A stretch of DNA of 64,000 nt from Seohaeicola saemankumensis (GTDB lineage: Bacteria > Pseudomonadota > Alphaproteobacteria > Rhodobacterales > Rhodobacteraceae): the NCBI RefSeq assembly GCF_042678485.1, contig NZ_JBHTKR010000001.1:62001-126000 (forward strand). The letters are read 5' to 3'. Both the position numbers and the translations under genes were made by a program. The notes below the pieces were generated by a model that worked only from the letters and a program-made list of their open reading frames with translations, was not told where the DNA came from and searched no databases. Within the stretch, counting starts at the first letter, position 1; each line of letters starts with the position of its first letter. Positions 17,457-26,167 of the stretch are shown one piece after another.

Positions 17457-18286
17457 GCGGTCTCTCCCTCTAGCTGGTGCAGGGCGCGGGGCAGCAGCAC
17501 ACCGGCCAGATGGCGGCGATAGGCGGCGCTGGCCTGGGTGTCGCTGGGTGGATCGAGTTCGTCGCGCAGCGCCTGCACGGCCCCGGCGTGATCGCCGGCA
17601 TCCAGCCGCGACATCGCAGCCACCGCCAGAACCGGGCGCGGCCCGACGCTAAAGGCCGACAGGCGGTGGCCTGCGGCGCGTTTGACAAGGCACAGCCCCG
17701 CCAGCGCGTAATCGCCCGACCGCCGCGCGGTTTCGATCAGCACATGGCGTTCGCCAGCTTCGGCCAGGGGCAGGGTGATGGCTGTCAGGATCTCGCCCGG
17801 CGCGATCGCGGTTTCGAAGATATCGACAAAGAAATCATCGGCTGCGACGCTGCGTGCGCCATCGGGGCCTTGCAGATGCATCGTGCCGCCAAGCGCCAGC
17901 ACACAGGCGGGAAATTCGGCGGCGGGGTCGGCATGGGCCAGAGAGCCGCCGATCGTGCCACGGTTGCGAATGGCGGCGTGTGCGATGTGATGCACCGCCT
18001 GCACCAGCAAGGGCGCGTGCCGGGCCACCAAAGGATCAGTGCCGATTTCCGCATGACGGGTCAGGGCGCCGATCCGCAGGCTGTCCCCCTCGGTGGTCAC
18101 CCCGCGCAGGGCCTCGATCCGAGAGATGTCCACCAGCATGTCGCCGGTGCTCAGCCGCATGTTCATCGCCGCGATCAGGCTTTGCCCGCCCGCCAGCACG
18201 CGGCCCATCCCGTCAGCCTCGGCCAACAGGTCCAGCGCGTGCGCAACATCCCTTGCCCGGGCATAGCCGCCCGCCAAAGCCTTCAT
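17453..18286 (-). CDS. Molybdenum hydroxylase medium FAD subunit (CoxM type)
   Basis: A 277-residue FAD-binding subunit. The family motifs are AGGQSLIAAMNMRLS (residues about 37-51) and AAIRNRGTIGGSLAHADPAAEF (about 98-120), which wrap the FAD. GGAGGG precedes the ATG at 18286. It is the first gene of the leftward hydroxylase-TRAP operon and faces a TetR gene across a 133-base gap with operator-like repeats. In the holoenzyme it passes electrons to the external acceptor. Confidence 0.9.
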   Translation of the reverse strand: MKALAGGYARARDVAHALDLLAEADGMGRVLAGGQSLIAAMNMRLSTGDMLVDISRIEALRGVTTEGDSLRIGALTRHAEIGTDPLVARHAPLLVQAVHHIAHAAIRNRGTIGGSLAHADPAAEFPACVLALGGTMHLQGPDGARSVAADDFFVDIFETAIAPGEILTAITLPLAEAGERHVLIETARRSGDYALAGLCLVKRAAGHRLSAFSVGPRPVLAVAAMSRLDAGDHAGAVQALRDELDPPSDTQASAAYRRHLAGVLLPRALHQLEGETA

Positions 18287-18324
18287 GCTGAATCCTCCCT
18301 CCAGGCGCCCGCTCCTCCGGGCTT

Positions 18325-18363
18325 GTTGATCAGTTGATCAACCCTATTGATCGAATGATCTAT
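18325..18363. promoter_or_regulatory. Probable TetR operator in the divergent promoter
   Basis: GTTGATCA and TGATCAAC form perfect inverted arms with a 2-base spacer at 18325-18342. A weaker copy, ATTGATCGAATGATCTAT, follows at 18346-18363. Both lie between the hydroxylase operon and the divergent TetR gene, where an autoregulated repressor would be expected to bind. Confidence 0.6.
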
Positions 18364-18419
18364 AAATCGCATAGTTTTGCAAGTGGAATCTTCGCGCGCT
18401 TTGAGAGTAAGGCTGTTTG

Positions 18420-19049
18420 ATGGATCAGACCTCTTCCGATATCACCGCCGCAGAGCCGGTCGAGCGCCGCCGCCTTCCGCCCGAAGAGCGTCGTCGCCAG
18501 ATCGTCGAAGGCGCGGTGACGTTCTTTGCCGATGTGGGGCTTGAGGGGAAAACCCGTGATCTGGCCAAGCGGCTGGGGATCACGCAATCGCTGTTGTTCA
18601 ACTATTTCGCCAACAAGGCCGAAATCATCGAGGCGGTTTACGCGCATGTCTATCTGGACCGTCTGTCCGATGACTGGCCGCGCCGCCTGACCGATCGGTC
18701 GGTGCCGCTGCGCGACCGGCTGCTGACATTCTATACTGAATACAGCCAGTTGATCTTCGAATATGAATGGATGCGGATCTTCATGTTCTCCGGTCTGGCC
18801 GGGGCCGAGCTGAACCGGCGTTATCTGCATCACATGGGCACGGTCATCCTGCATCCGCTGCTGGACGAGATCCGCGCCGCCGCCCCCAGCCCCGTCGATC
18901 CGCAGATGGAGGATATCTGGAACCTGCATGGCGGCATCGTCTATATCGGCATCCGCCGCCATATCTACCAGGTGCCCACGCCCGACGACCCGTCCGAGGC
19001 GATTGCCCATGCGGTGGACCGTTTCCTCGGATCGTTTGGCGTGGCCTGA
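18420..19049 (+). CDS. TetR family transcriptional regulator, divergent from the hydroxylase operon
   Basis: A 209-residue TetR regulator. The N-terminal helix-turn-helix covers about residues 24-68, with recognition stretch RLGITQSLLFNYFANKAE. The C-terminal ligand domain is unlike well-known members. The ATG at 18420 is preferred to a TTG codon directly before it. It is transcribed away from the CoxM-S-L/TRAP operon, from a region with TTGATCA repeats, so it probably represses that operon and itself until the pathway substrate binds. A bidirectional-looking terminator follows. Confidence 0.88.
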   Translation: MDQTSSDITAAEPVERRRLPPEERRRQIVEGAVTFFADVGLEGKTRDLAKRLGITQSLLFNYFANKAEIIEAVYAHVYLDRLSDDWPRRLTDRSVPLRDRLLTFYTEYSQLIFEYEWMRIFMFSGLAGAELNRRYLHHMGTVILHPLLDEIRAAAPSPVDPQMEDIWNLHGGIVYIGIRRHIYQVPTPDDPSEAIAHAVDRFLGSFGVA

Positions 19050-19065
19050 GCCTTGGCAGACGTCA

Positions 19066-19093
19066 AAAGACCCGCCACTGCGGACGGGTCTTT
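19066..19093. terminator. Bidirectional terminator between tetR and the ompA-family gene
   Basis: Inverted arms AAAGACCCG (19066-19074) and CGGGTCTTT (19085-19093) surround a 10-base loop that can pair further. With A-rich and T-rich outer ends it can terminate both converging transcripts. Confidence 0.75.
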
Positions 19094-19120
19094 CATTGTT
19101 TGACCGATCGGCGGGACGCT

Positions 19121-21148
19121 TCAGCGCGGGGCGATCAGGCTGGTGATCCGGCGCACGGCGACGCGACGGTTCAGCCGTTCCGCCTCCAGCGTCGGGATCT
19201 TCAGGAACCTTTCGCCATAGCCCTGCACCACCATGTTCTCGGGCGGCACGTCGAAATATTCCGTCAGTGCCAGCGCCACGCTTTCGGCGCGACGGTCCGA
19301 CAGCAGCAGGTTCATCGCCGCACTGCCCACCGCATCGGTATAGCCCTCGACCAGGAAGATCTCGCGCGGGTTGTCGCGGATCATCTGGCGCATCAGCAGG
19401 CCGATTTCGCGCAACTGTTCGGCCTCGGTTGGCTGGATCGCCGCCGAGCCCGAGCGGAAGGTGATATCCTCAAGGCTGATTTCCGGAGCCAGTTCGCGGA
19501 CCTCGACGATCTCGCGCACCTGGCGCAGGCTGAAGTTGCGGCCAAGATCGCGCGCCTCGGCGGCGCGCAGGGCGGCGCGAAGGGCATCGCTGTCGGTCCG
19601 GTCGCCGACTGTCAACTGGCGTTGCGGCGCCGGCGGCAGGATGGCGGTATTGACCGGCGCCACCTGCGTGATGTCGTCGATCAGCAGGGTCTCCCGGCCC
19701 AGCGTATCGACAACAGACCGGCGCAGCACGCGGCCGGACGCATCGCGGATGGTGACCACGCGCGAGCCATCGTCGCGGGTGACGCTAGTGGTGCTGGACC
19801 CGTCATCGAAGCGTCGAGTCTCGACCGTCGAGCCCGGCTGCCGGATCAGCGCATCATCGTCCTTTAGGACCTGGAAGCGGCCCGAATTATCCTCGACGAT
19901 CACGCGGTCGCCGGACGTCGCGGCAACACGCTGGCCGTTCTTCATGATGGCGCCCACGGCCAGCGCGCCAAGTGCCAGCAGCCCGGCCTTTTCAAGGTTC
20001 GACAGCCCGTTGCTTTCAGCGCGCGGCGCCTCGGCGCTGCGGTTGACGGGGGCTGCGAATTCCTGATCGCTGCTGCGGGTCTCTTCGGCGGTCACCACTT
20101 CGGTGCTGACTTCGCCGGCAGGGGCCTGCGTTTCGCTGTCTGTCGTGGCCGTTACAGCCGCAAGTTCCTGCGTTTCGGTCTGTTCGGCAATGATCTCGGC
20201 ATCCTTGAGGGCAGAGGCTTCGGCCTCTTGCGCCTCTGTTGCCAGTGCCTCTGCCTGTGCGGCAGCTTCTGCTTCGGCTTGTGCGGCCTTGTCGGCCTCT
20301 GCCTGTGCGGCAGCTTCTGCTTCGGCTTGCGCGGTCTTGTCGGCCTCTGCCTGTGCTGCGGCTTCTGCTTCGGCTTGTGCGGCCTTGTCGGCCTCTGCCT
20401 GTGCTGCGGCTTCGGCTTCCGCCTGCGCGGCCTTGTCGGCCTCTGCCTGTGCTGCGGCTTCGGCTTCCGCCTGCGCGGCCTTGTCGGCCTCTGCCTGTGC
20501 TGTGGCTTCGGCTTCCGCCTGCGCGGTCTTGTCGGCCTCTGCCTGTGCGGCAGCTTCGGCTTCCGCCTGCGCGGCCTTGTCGGCCTCTGCCTGTGCTGCG
20601 GCTTCGGCTTCGGCTTGTGCGGTCTTGTCGGCCTCTGCCTGTGCTGCGGCTTCGGCTTCGGCTTGCGCTGCCTTGTCGGCCTCTGCCTGTGCGGCAGCTT
20701 CGGCTTGCGCAGCGGCTTCGGCCTCTGCCTGCGCGGCAGCTTCGGCTTCCGCTTGCGCCACACGCGCCGCCTCAGCCTCAGCCGCTTCGCGTTCGGCGGT
20801 TTCGATGGCCGCGCTCAGCAGTCCGATCCGGTCTTCCAGCGTCAAGGCCGCTGTTTCAGCGTCCTCGGCGGGCCGGTCCGCGGCCTCGGCCAGACCGTTC
20901 TGCAAAAGCGCTTCAAGCTCTGCGCGCATCATGCCGATGTCGCAGCGCGCGGTATCGACCGCACCTGCGGTAAAGCAGGTTGGCGCTGCCGTTTGTGCAA
21001 GATAAATGCGCTCTTTTGCCCAAAAATCGGATTTTTGTTGTGCAAAACTCGCCTCTGGCGCACGTATCTGCGACATTGCTGGGTAAGGCTGTATGAGCGA
21101 GATCGCCAGTATGCTGGCTGTGGTGGTTTTCAGTGCTCTGCGTGTCAT
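19121..21148 (-). CDS. OmpA-family envelope protein with Ala/Glu-rich tandem-repeat stalk
   Basis: A 675-residue protein with three parts. An N-terminal signal (residues 1 to about 25) leads to a region with conserved cysteines near 52 and 63. Then follows a long Ala/Gln/Glu-rich stretch, about residues 130-305, dominated by nine 16-residue repeats of the form AEADKAAQAEAEAAAQ, expected to be helical. The last 120 residues are an OmpA-like peptidoglycan-binding domain: FRSGSAAIQP, LVEGYTDAVGS, LSDRRAESVA and VQGYGE. AAGGGCAAG precedes the ATG at 21148. It probably spans periplasm and binds peptidoglycan. Similar Ala-rich OmpA proteins are common in Rhodobacterales; the role is not known. Confidence 0.8.
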   Translation of the reverse strand: MTRRALKTTTASILAISLIQPYPAMSQIRAPEASFAQQKSDFWAKERIYLAQTAAPTCFTAGAVDTARCDIGMMRAELEALLQNGLAEAADRPAEDAETAALTLEDRIGLLSAAIETAEREAAEAEAARVAQAEAEAAAQAEAEAAAQAEAAAQAEADKAAQAEAEAAAQAEADKTAQAEAEAAAQAEADKAAQAEAEAAAQAEADKTAQAEAEATAQAEADKAAQAEAEAAAQAEADKAAQAEAEAAAQAEADKAAQAEAEAAAQAEADKTAQAEAEAAAQAEADKAAQAEAEAAAQAEALATEAQEAEASALKDAEIIAEQTETQELAAVTATTDSETQAPAGEVSTEVVTAEETRSSDQEFAAPVNRSAEAPRAESNGLSNLEKAGLLALGALAVGAIMKNGQRVAATSGDRVIVEDNSGRFQVLKDDDALIRQPGSTVETRRFDDGSSTTSVTRDDGSRVVTIRDASGRVLRRSVVDTLGRETLLIDDITQVAPVNTAILPPAPQRQLTVGDRTDSDALRAALRAAEARDLGRNFSLRQVREIVEVRELAPEISLEDITFRSGSAAIQPTEAEQLREIGLLMRQMIRDNPREIFLVEGYTDAVGSAAMNLLLSDRRAESVALALTEYFDVPPENMVVQGYGERFLKIPTLEAERLNRRVAVRRITSLIAPR
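20235..20765 (-). repeat. 48-bp tandem repeats within the OmpA-family gene
   Basis: About nine copies of a 48-base unit lie in a row, each coding 16 residues with the core ADK(A/T)AQAEAEA. Copies are nearly identical at the DNA level; most differences are GCC/ACC (Ala/Thr) after DK and wobble changes. The phase keeps the reading frame, so copy-number change would alter stalk length without breaking the protein. Confidence 0.85.
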
Positions 21149-21378
21149 GTGCTTGCCCTTGTACTGGCCCGGTTGCGGGCGTCGGTCCGCATCAACGCGT
21201 TGCCGATCATGGATGATGTGATCATGAAACGCGGCAAACGGAAGATGGATTGCGTCACAAGGCTGTGTATACAGCGGTTCGCGGCCAGAAGCGGCTGTTT
21301 CCCGCCGAAATCGCGAGGGCTGGCTGCTTTCCGCCGGTCCTTGCATGGTGCCCTGCCCCGGCAGGCCGCGTCACGCGA
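21149..21378. other. Intergenic gap upstream of the OmpA-family gene
   Basis: This 230-base gap holds the promoter region of the leftward OmpA-family gene. A small palindrome, ATGAT-GTG-ATCAT, lies at 21213-21225. No gene is supported here. Confidence 0.4.
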
Positions 21379-21912
21379 TTATTTGATCAGGGGCATCAAA
21401 GCCTTGAAGGCGGGATTCGCGGCGCTGCCCAGCCATTCGAAAAGGACCATCTCGGTCGTCACGATATCGGCCCCGTGTGCGCGCATCCGGTCCAGTCCGG
21501 CGGTGCGGTTGGCCTCGGTGCGTGATCCGGTGGCGTCGGCCACAACATGCACCGTGCGCCCCGCTGCACGCAGGGCAAGGACCGTTTGCAGCACGCAGAC
21601 ATGGGCCTCGCAGCCGCAGACCACCAGTGCGACATCACCGCCCAGCCGGGTGGCAATGGCCGGATCGCGCAGGCTGTCAAAGGTCATCTTGGGCAGCGCC
21701 TCGCCCGGCGCGATCTCCAGCTCGGGGATCGTGGCCCCCAAGCGCGCGGGGTTCTGTTCGGTCACATGGCGGGGCAGGCCAAGCATCTGCGCCGCCTTGA
21801 TCAGCCGTGCGGTGTTTCCGATGCGGATCGCGGCCTGGTCGATGGCTGGCATCAGGCGGGCCTGAACATCAATCACCAGCAATGCGGATCGGGCGGGGTC
21901 AATGAGTGGCAT
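21379..21912 (-). CDS. Isochorismatase-like cysteine hydrolase
   Basis: A 177-residue hydrolase of the isochorismatase fold, YcaC/nicotinamidase-like branch. Catalytic residues are visible: Asp15 in LLVIDVQ, Lys in LPKMTFDS near residue 73, and the nucleophilic Cys in CGCEAHVCVLQT near 107. A cis-peptide is expected just before the nucleophile region. It is cytoplasmic and stands alone between the OmpA-family gene and the pqi operon. Substrates in this group vary (isochorismate, nicotinamide, ureides), and nothing nearby settles the choice. Confidence 0.8.
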   Translation of the reverse strand: MPLIDPARSALLVIDVQARLMPAIDQAAIRIGNTARLIKAAQMLGLPRHVTEQNPARLGATIPELEIAPGEALPKMTFDSLRDPAIATRLGGDVALVVCGCEAHVCVLQTVLALRAAGRTVHVVADATGSRTEANRTAGLDRMRAHGADIVTTEMVLFEWLGSAANPAFKALMPLIK

Positions 21913-22118
21913 GGCGGTCCTGTCAGGTGGATCGGTGCAGTCTGCCTGCCGCAGCCGCCCGTGAAAACCCCCGATCGTGTTCGCAACACCCCGCGAGAGG
22001 GCCCGCAGGCGGCCTGGCGCGCAAATCCCCCGCCCTTTAAACCCCCGCCCCTAGAACCACCGCCCCGTCACATTCGCGTCAGTGCCGCCTTGCATCTGTC
22101 GCGCGCGACCTAGAAGAT

Positions 22119-22799
22119 ATGGTGATGACGCACGCCACAGAGCAGATGAGCACCACCGATCGTCGGGACAGCCTTGCCGGGCTGGATCCGTCGCAGCTGA
22201 TTGCCTGCCCGACCTGCGACGCGTTGCAGGTCGATCGCCCCGTTCCGGCGGGTGTGCGGGCGCGCTGTCATCGGTGCGGCACGATCTTGATGGCGCCGCG
22301 CGAGGGGGCCATGACGCGGATCGTGATGCTGGCCGCAACGGCGCTGGTTCTGATGGTGGCGGCGGTGTTCTTTCCGTTTCTCGAACTCAGTGCCGGCGGA
22401 ATGGTGCGCCAGTCGTCGCTGCTGGATGCGGTTCTGGCCTTCTCGTCCGGGCTGCTGTTGCCGCTGACCTTCGTGGTGGCGGCCTTGATCATCGTGCTGC
22501 CCGTGGTGCGCCTGGCCAGCATCCTTTACGCGCTGGCGCCGATGGCACTGGGCTGGCACAGGGCGCGGCATGGCGTTGCCGCCTTTCGGTTGGCGCAGGC
22601 GCTGCGCCCCTGGGCGATGGCCGAGATCTTCATCGTCGGTGTGGCGGTGGCGCTGGTCAAGGTGGCCGGGCTGGCACGCCTGGGCATTGGCCCGGCCTTC
22701 TGGACCTTTGCGGCCCTTGTTCTGGTGACGGTGCTGAACGACAACTACATGTGCCGCCTGACCGTCTGGAAAACCCTCGAGGAGCGGCGGCGCCCATGA
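22119..22799 (+). CDS. pqiA: PqiA-domain membrane protein, first half
   Basis: A 226-residue protein with one PqiA unit: a zinc-ribbon-like start with two CxxC pairs (CPTCDALQ and CHRCGT) and four membrane helices. The end overlaps the next gene, another PqiA unit, as ATGA. In E. coli PqiA both units are joined in one protein of about 420 residues, so this is a split version. With PqiB and PqiC it should form an envelope-spanning lipid-transport or membrane-maintenance system. An in-frame ATG at 22146 is an alternative start; no strong ribosome binding site distinguishes them. Confidence 0.85.
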   Translation: MVMTHATEQMSTTDRRDSLAGLDPSQLIACPTCDALQVDRPVPAGVRARCHRCGTILMAPREGAMTRIVMLAATALVLMVAAVFFPFLELSAGGMVRQSSLLDAVLAFSSGLLLPLTFVVAALIIVLPVVRLASILYALAPMALGWHRARHGVAAFRLAQALRPWAMAEIFIVGVAVALVKVAGLARLGIGPAFWTFAALVLVTVLNDNYMCRLTVWKTLEERRRP

Positions 22800-23461
22800 C
22801 ACCCCCGCACAGCAACGATGGCGCGCAGATCCTGACCGCGCGGCAGGCCGGGCTTGTGGGATGCCACAGCTGCGGACGCGTGCATCCGATGGGCACGGCC
22901 CGTTGCGGTCGCTGTGGCGCGCCATTGCACAGTCGCATGCCGGGCAGCCTGCAAAAGGTCTGGGCCTGGCTTTTTGCCGGTATGGTCGTCTACGTACCCG
23001 CCAATATCTACCCGATGCTGCTGACCACCAGTTTTGGCCGCACGACGGAAAACACGATCATCGGCGGTGTTGTGGAACTGATGCATTACGGGTCTTACGG
23101 CGTGGCGCTGATCGTGTTCGTGGCCAGCGTGCTGATCCCGGTCGGCAAATTCCTGGCCATCGGCTATCTTGCGCTGGTCGTGGATCCCCGCAGCCGTCTT
23201 GGCGGCCGCCTGCGCCAGGGGCAGGATCTGCACAGGCGCCAGCACCTGTTCGAGGTTGTCGAATTCATCGGGCGCTGGTCGATGATCGACGTCTTCGTGG
23301 TGGCCATTCTCTCCGCATTGGTGCAACTGGACTTCGCAGCAACAATCAACCCCGGAATTGCGGCTGTCAGTTTCTCGCTGTCTGTCGCCTTCACCATGCT
23401 GGCGGCCTTGAGTTTCGATCCCCGTCTTATCTGGGACGCAGAACAGGACAAGATTTCATGA
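22796..23461 (+). CDS. pqiA: PqiA-domain membrane protein, second half
   Basis: A 221-residue protein with a second PqiA unit: two CxxC pairs (CHSCGRVH and CGRCGA), then KVWAWLFAGMVVYVPANIYP, which matches the conserved PANxxP region, and further membrane helices with IGRWSMIDVFVV, a family hallmark. It overlaps the preceding PqiA gene and the following MCE gene, each by four bases. The two proteins together replace one E. coli-type PqiA in the inner membrane. Confidence 0.88.
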   Translation: MTPPHSNDGAQILTARQAGLVGCHSCGRVHPMGTARCGRCGAPLHSRMPGSLQKVWAWLFAGMVVYVPANIYPMLLTTSFGRTTENTIIGGVVELMHYGSYGVALIVFVASVLIPVGKFLAIGYLALVVDPRSRLGGRLRQGQDLHRRQHLFEVVEFIGRWSMIDVFVVAILSALVQLDFAATINPGIAAVSFSLSVAFTMLAALSFDPRLIWDAEQDKIS

Positions 23462-25578
23462 GTACCGACAATACCACCCCGACATCGGGCCAGACACCGG
23501 GCCAGACACCGGGCCAGATGCGGATCGATCCGCCGAAACGGTCGTTCTGGCGCAACCTGTCGCTGATCTGGCTGGTGCCGATCCTGGCTCTGGTGGTGTC
23601 GCTGGGCATCGCGTGGCAGACCTATGCCGCGCGCGGCGTGTCGATCGAGATTTCCTTTCTCAACGCCTCGGGGGTCAGGCCCGGAGAGACCACGATCCGC
23701 TATCGCGACGTGGTAATCGGCACGGTCGAGGAGGTGCGCTTTACCCCTGATCTGGCACGGGTGCTGGTCACGGCCTCGGTCGACCGCGAGGTGGCCGATA
23801 CGCTGCCAGACGATGCACAGTTCTGGGTAGTGCAGCCCGAGGTCAGCGCCCGCGGTATCACGGGGCTGTCGACGGTGCTGTCAGGCGTCTATATCGAAAC
23901 CTCCTTCACGCCCGTGGCCGACGTTGAGGCCCGCGTCTTTACCGGCATGGACAGCGCGCCCTTGATCCGCGAGGGCCAGAAAGGTACGCGGATCACCCTG
24001 CGTACCCGGGATGCCAACAGGATCTCCGCGGGTGCGCCGATCCTGTTTCACGGAATCGAAGTCGGCCATATCGAGACCCCGCGCCTGATCCTGTCGAGTG
24101 ACAGCGTGGTGTTCGACGCCTTCATCATGGCGCCCCATGATCGCCGCCTGACCACGGCGACGCGGTTCTGGGATACATCGGGTTTCACGGTGTCGCTGGG
24201 GACGGGCGGGCTGTCGCTGGACGTGGGCAACCTGGCGGCGCTGGTCACGGGGGGCATTGCCTTCGATACGATCTTTTCGGGCGGAGCGCCGTTGAACCCC
24301 GGTTATATCTTTGACCTCTTCCCGGACGAGACCGCAGCCCGCCAGAGCCTGTTCACCGGGGTCGGCGCCAACGCGGTCGAGATGGTGATCGAGTTTGACG
24401 GATCGGTGAACGGTCTGGCCGTCGGATCGCCCGTCCGTTTCCGTGGCCTGCGCGTGGGCGAGGTGCGGGCGATCGGCGCGGTGCTGGTTGATCGGGGCAG
24501 CCCGCGCGGGGTGCGCCTGCGCACCACGATCGCGCTGGACCCGCAGGCCCTGGGCCTGCCGGCCGAGGCCGGTCCAGAGGCCACGGTCGCGTTCCTGCGC
24601 GAGGCGGTGGATCAGGGGCTGCGCGCGCAGCTTGCGACATCAAGCCTGTTCACGGCGTCCCTGGTGATCGAACTGGCCGAACTGCCTGACGCCACGCCCG
24701 CCACGCTCGAGCAGCGCGAGGATGGCATGATCGTCCTGCCTTCGGTCAAATCGGAACTGCCGGATTTCACTGCAACGGCCGAAGGCGTGCTGGAGCGGAT
24801 CAATGCGCTGCCGGTCGAGGATCTGATGAACCAGGCGATCACGCTTATGGCTTCGATCGAGGCGGTCGTGTCCTCGGACGGGACGCGGCAGGCCCCGGAT
24901 GCGGCGCTGGCGCTGATCGAGGATATCCGCGCCCTTGTGGGTGGCGAAGATACCCAGGCGCTGCCGGGCGAGCTGCGCGGCGGTCTGGCCGAAGTGCGCG
25001 GCATGGTCGAGGAATTGCGCCTGCGCGGCGCGATCGACAAGCTGGTGACGGTGCTGGAAAGCGCCGACACGATTGCCGCGAATACCGCCACCGCCTCGGG
25101 TGAGATCCCGGCGCTGGTCGCGGATATCAGGGGGCTTGTCGCGCGCGCAAGCGGTGTCGAGATCGAGACGCTGGCTGCCGCCGCGACCCGCCTGGTCGAA
25201 AGCACGGACCGGCTGATCGGTTCCGACGAGATGCGCGCGCTGCCGCCCGCGCTTGCCAGTGCCCTGGCCGAGGTCAGCCAGGTCCTTGCGGCCCTGCGCG
25301 AAGGCGAGGCGGTCGAGAACGTGAACCGCACGTTGGCCTCGACCCGGTCCGCCGCCGAATCCGTGGCCCAGGCGATGCAAAGCCTGCCGGAACTGTCGCA
25401 ACGGCTGGAGCGGCTGGTCGCGCAGGCGGACGGGCTGATTGCGGCCTATGGCGCAAGGTCCGATTTCAACACCGAGGCCATGCAGGTGATGCGCGAGTTC
25501 CGCGACACGGCCCGCGCGGTCACGCAGCTGGCCCGCGCCATCGAACGCAACCCGAATTCCCTTCTGATCGGACGTTAA
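23458..25578 (+). CDS. pqiB: PqiB-like MCE-family lipid transport protein
   Basis: A 706-residue protein with one N-terminal membrane helix (about residues 33-55) and three MCE domains, the first starting VSIEISFLNASGVRPGETTI near 60, the last around VEMVIEFDGSVNGLAVGSPV near 308. A long helical C-terminal part (about 430-700) is larger than in E. coli PqiB, which has about 546 residues. MCE rings with a helical needle form a periplasmic tunnel for lipids between membranes. It overlaps pqiA upstream and lies two bases from the lipoprotein gene. Confidence 0.88.
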   Translation: MSTDNTTPTSGQTPGQTPGQMRIDPPKRSFWRNLSLIWLVPILALVVSLGIAWQTYAARGVSIEISFLNASGVRPGETTIRYRDVVIGTVEEVRFTPDLARVLVTASVDREVADTLPDDAQFWVVQPEVSARGITGLSTVLSGVYIETSFTPVADVEARVFTGMDSAPLIREGQKGTRITLRTRDANRISAGAPILFHGIEVGHIETPRLILSSDSVVFDAFIMAPHDRRLTTATRFWDTSGFTVSLGTGGLSLDVGNLAALVTGGIAFDTIFSGGAPLNPGYIFDLFPDETAARQSLFTGVGANAVEMVIEFDGSVNGLAVGSPVRFRGLRVGEVRAIGAVLVDRGSPRGVRLRTTIALDPQALGLPAEAGPEATVAFLREAVDQGLRAQLATSSLFTASLVIELAELPDATPATLEQREDGMIVLPSVKSELPDFTATAEGVLERINALPVEDLMNQAITLMASIEAVVSSDGTRQAPDAALALIEDIRALVGGEDTQALPGELRGGLAEVRGMVEELRLRGAIDKLVTVLESADTIAANTATASGEIPALVADIRGLVARASGVEIETLAAAATRLVESTDRLIGSDEMRALPPALASALAEVSQVLAALREGEAVENVNRTLASTRSAAESVAQAMQSLPELSQRLERLVAQADGLIAAYGARSDFNTEAMQVMREFRDTARAVTQLARAIERNPNSLLIGR

Positions 25579-25580
25579 CC

Positions 25581-26150
25581 ATGAAAAGCCGTTTTTCCCT
25601 TCCCATCGCATTGACCCTGACCCTGGCGCTGGCCGCCTGTGGCGATACCGCCGCGCGTTACCTGGTGGAACCCGCACCCGTTGCGGAACCCGTCCCGCTG
25701 CGTCTGGCCAGCCTTGAGCTGCGCGATGTGGTCCTGCCCGCCTATGCCGAGGGCAGCGAGATCCTGCAGCAGGAACAGGATGGCGCGCTGCGCCCGGTGG
25801 CCGGTTCGGAATGGGCCGACAGTTCGGCCCGTGCGGTCACGGCAGCCCTGGCGCGCAGCCTTGATCTGCAAACCACGGCATCGGTGGCGGCGGAACCCTG
25901 GCCGCTGTCCGAACCGGCTGCGGGCCGTCTCGATGTGCGGATCGACGCGATGGTCGCCCGTGCCGACGGGACCTTCCAGATTGCCGGACAATATGCCGTG
26001 GCCAGCTTTGATGGCCGCGCCCGCGAGGTGCTAGAACGTTTCGACATCCGCGTGCCCCTGACCGCCCAGGGGCCCGCCGCGATCGCCGCGGCGCAGGGCC
26101 AGGCGATCGACCAGCTGGCCGGGCAGATCGTGGCGCGGTTGCGCCGCTAA
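25581..26150 (+). CDS. pqiC: PqiC-like auxiliary outer-membrane lipoprotein
   Basis: A 189-residue protein with a lipoprotein signal ending ALAAC, so Cys20 should be lipidated. The mature part starts RYLVEP, in the manner of PqiC/YmbA (ABC-transport auxiliary lipoprotein family), and contains the ELRDVVLPAYAEG and WADS stretches of the family. It begins two bases after pqiB. PqiC anchors the PqiB tunnel at the outer membrane. Here it completes a pqiA-pqiA-pqiB-pqiC operon. Confidence 0.85.
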   Translation: MKSRFSLPIALTLTLALAACGDTAARYLVEPAPVAEPVPLRLASLELRDVVLPAYAEGSEILQQEQDGALRPVAGSEWADSSARAVTAALARSLDLQTTASVAAEPWPLSEPAAGRLDVRIDAMVARADGTFQIAGQYAVASFDGRAREVLERFDIRVPLTAQGPAAIAAAQGQAIDQLAGQIVARLRR

Positions 26151-26167
26151 GTCCGCAAAGCGTCCGG

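Noticed and set aside
14578..18286. CO dehydrogenase (CoxMSL)
   Set aside because: The large subunit lacks the VAYRCSFR loop with the copper-binding cysteine and has YRAVGHP instead, so CO oxidation is not supported.
20235..20765. Regular repeats that could suggest a CRISPR array
   Set aside because: The 48-base units are contiguous, in frame, lack unique spacers, and code a helical protein stretch; no cas genes are present.
20103..21005. A 300-residue open frame antisense to the OmpA-family repeats, rich in Ala, Ser and Cys
   Set aside because: It arises from the periodic sequence of the repeats on the other strand. The leftward frame has a signal peptide, an OmpA domain and a ribosome binding site; the antisense frame has none of these.
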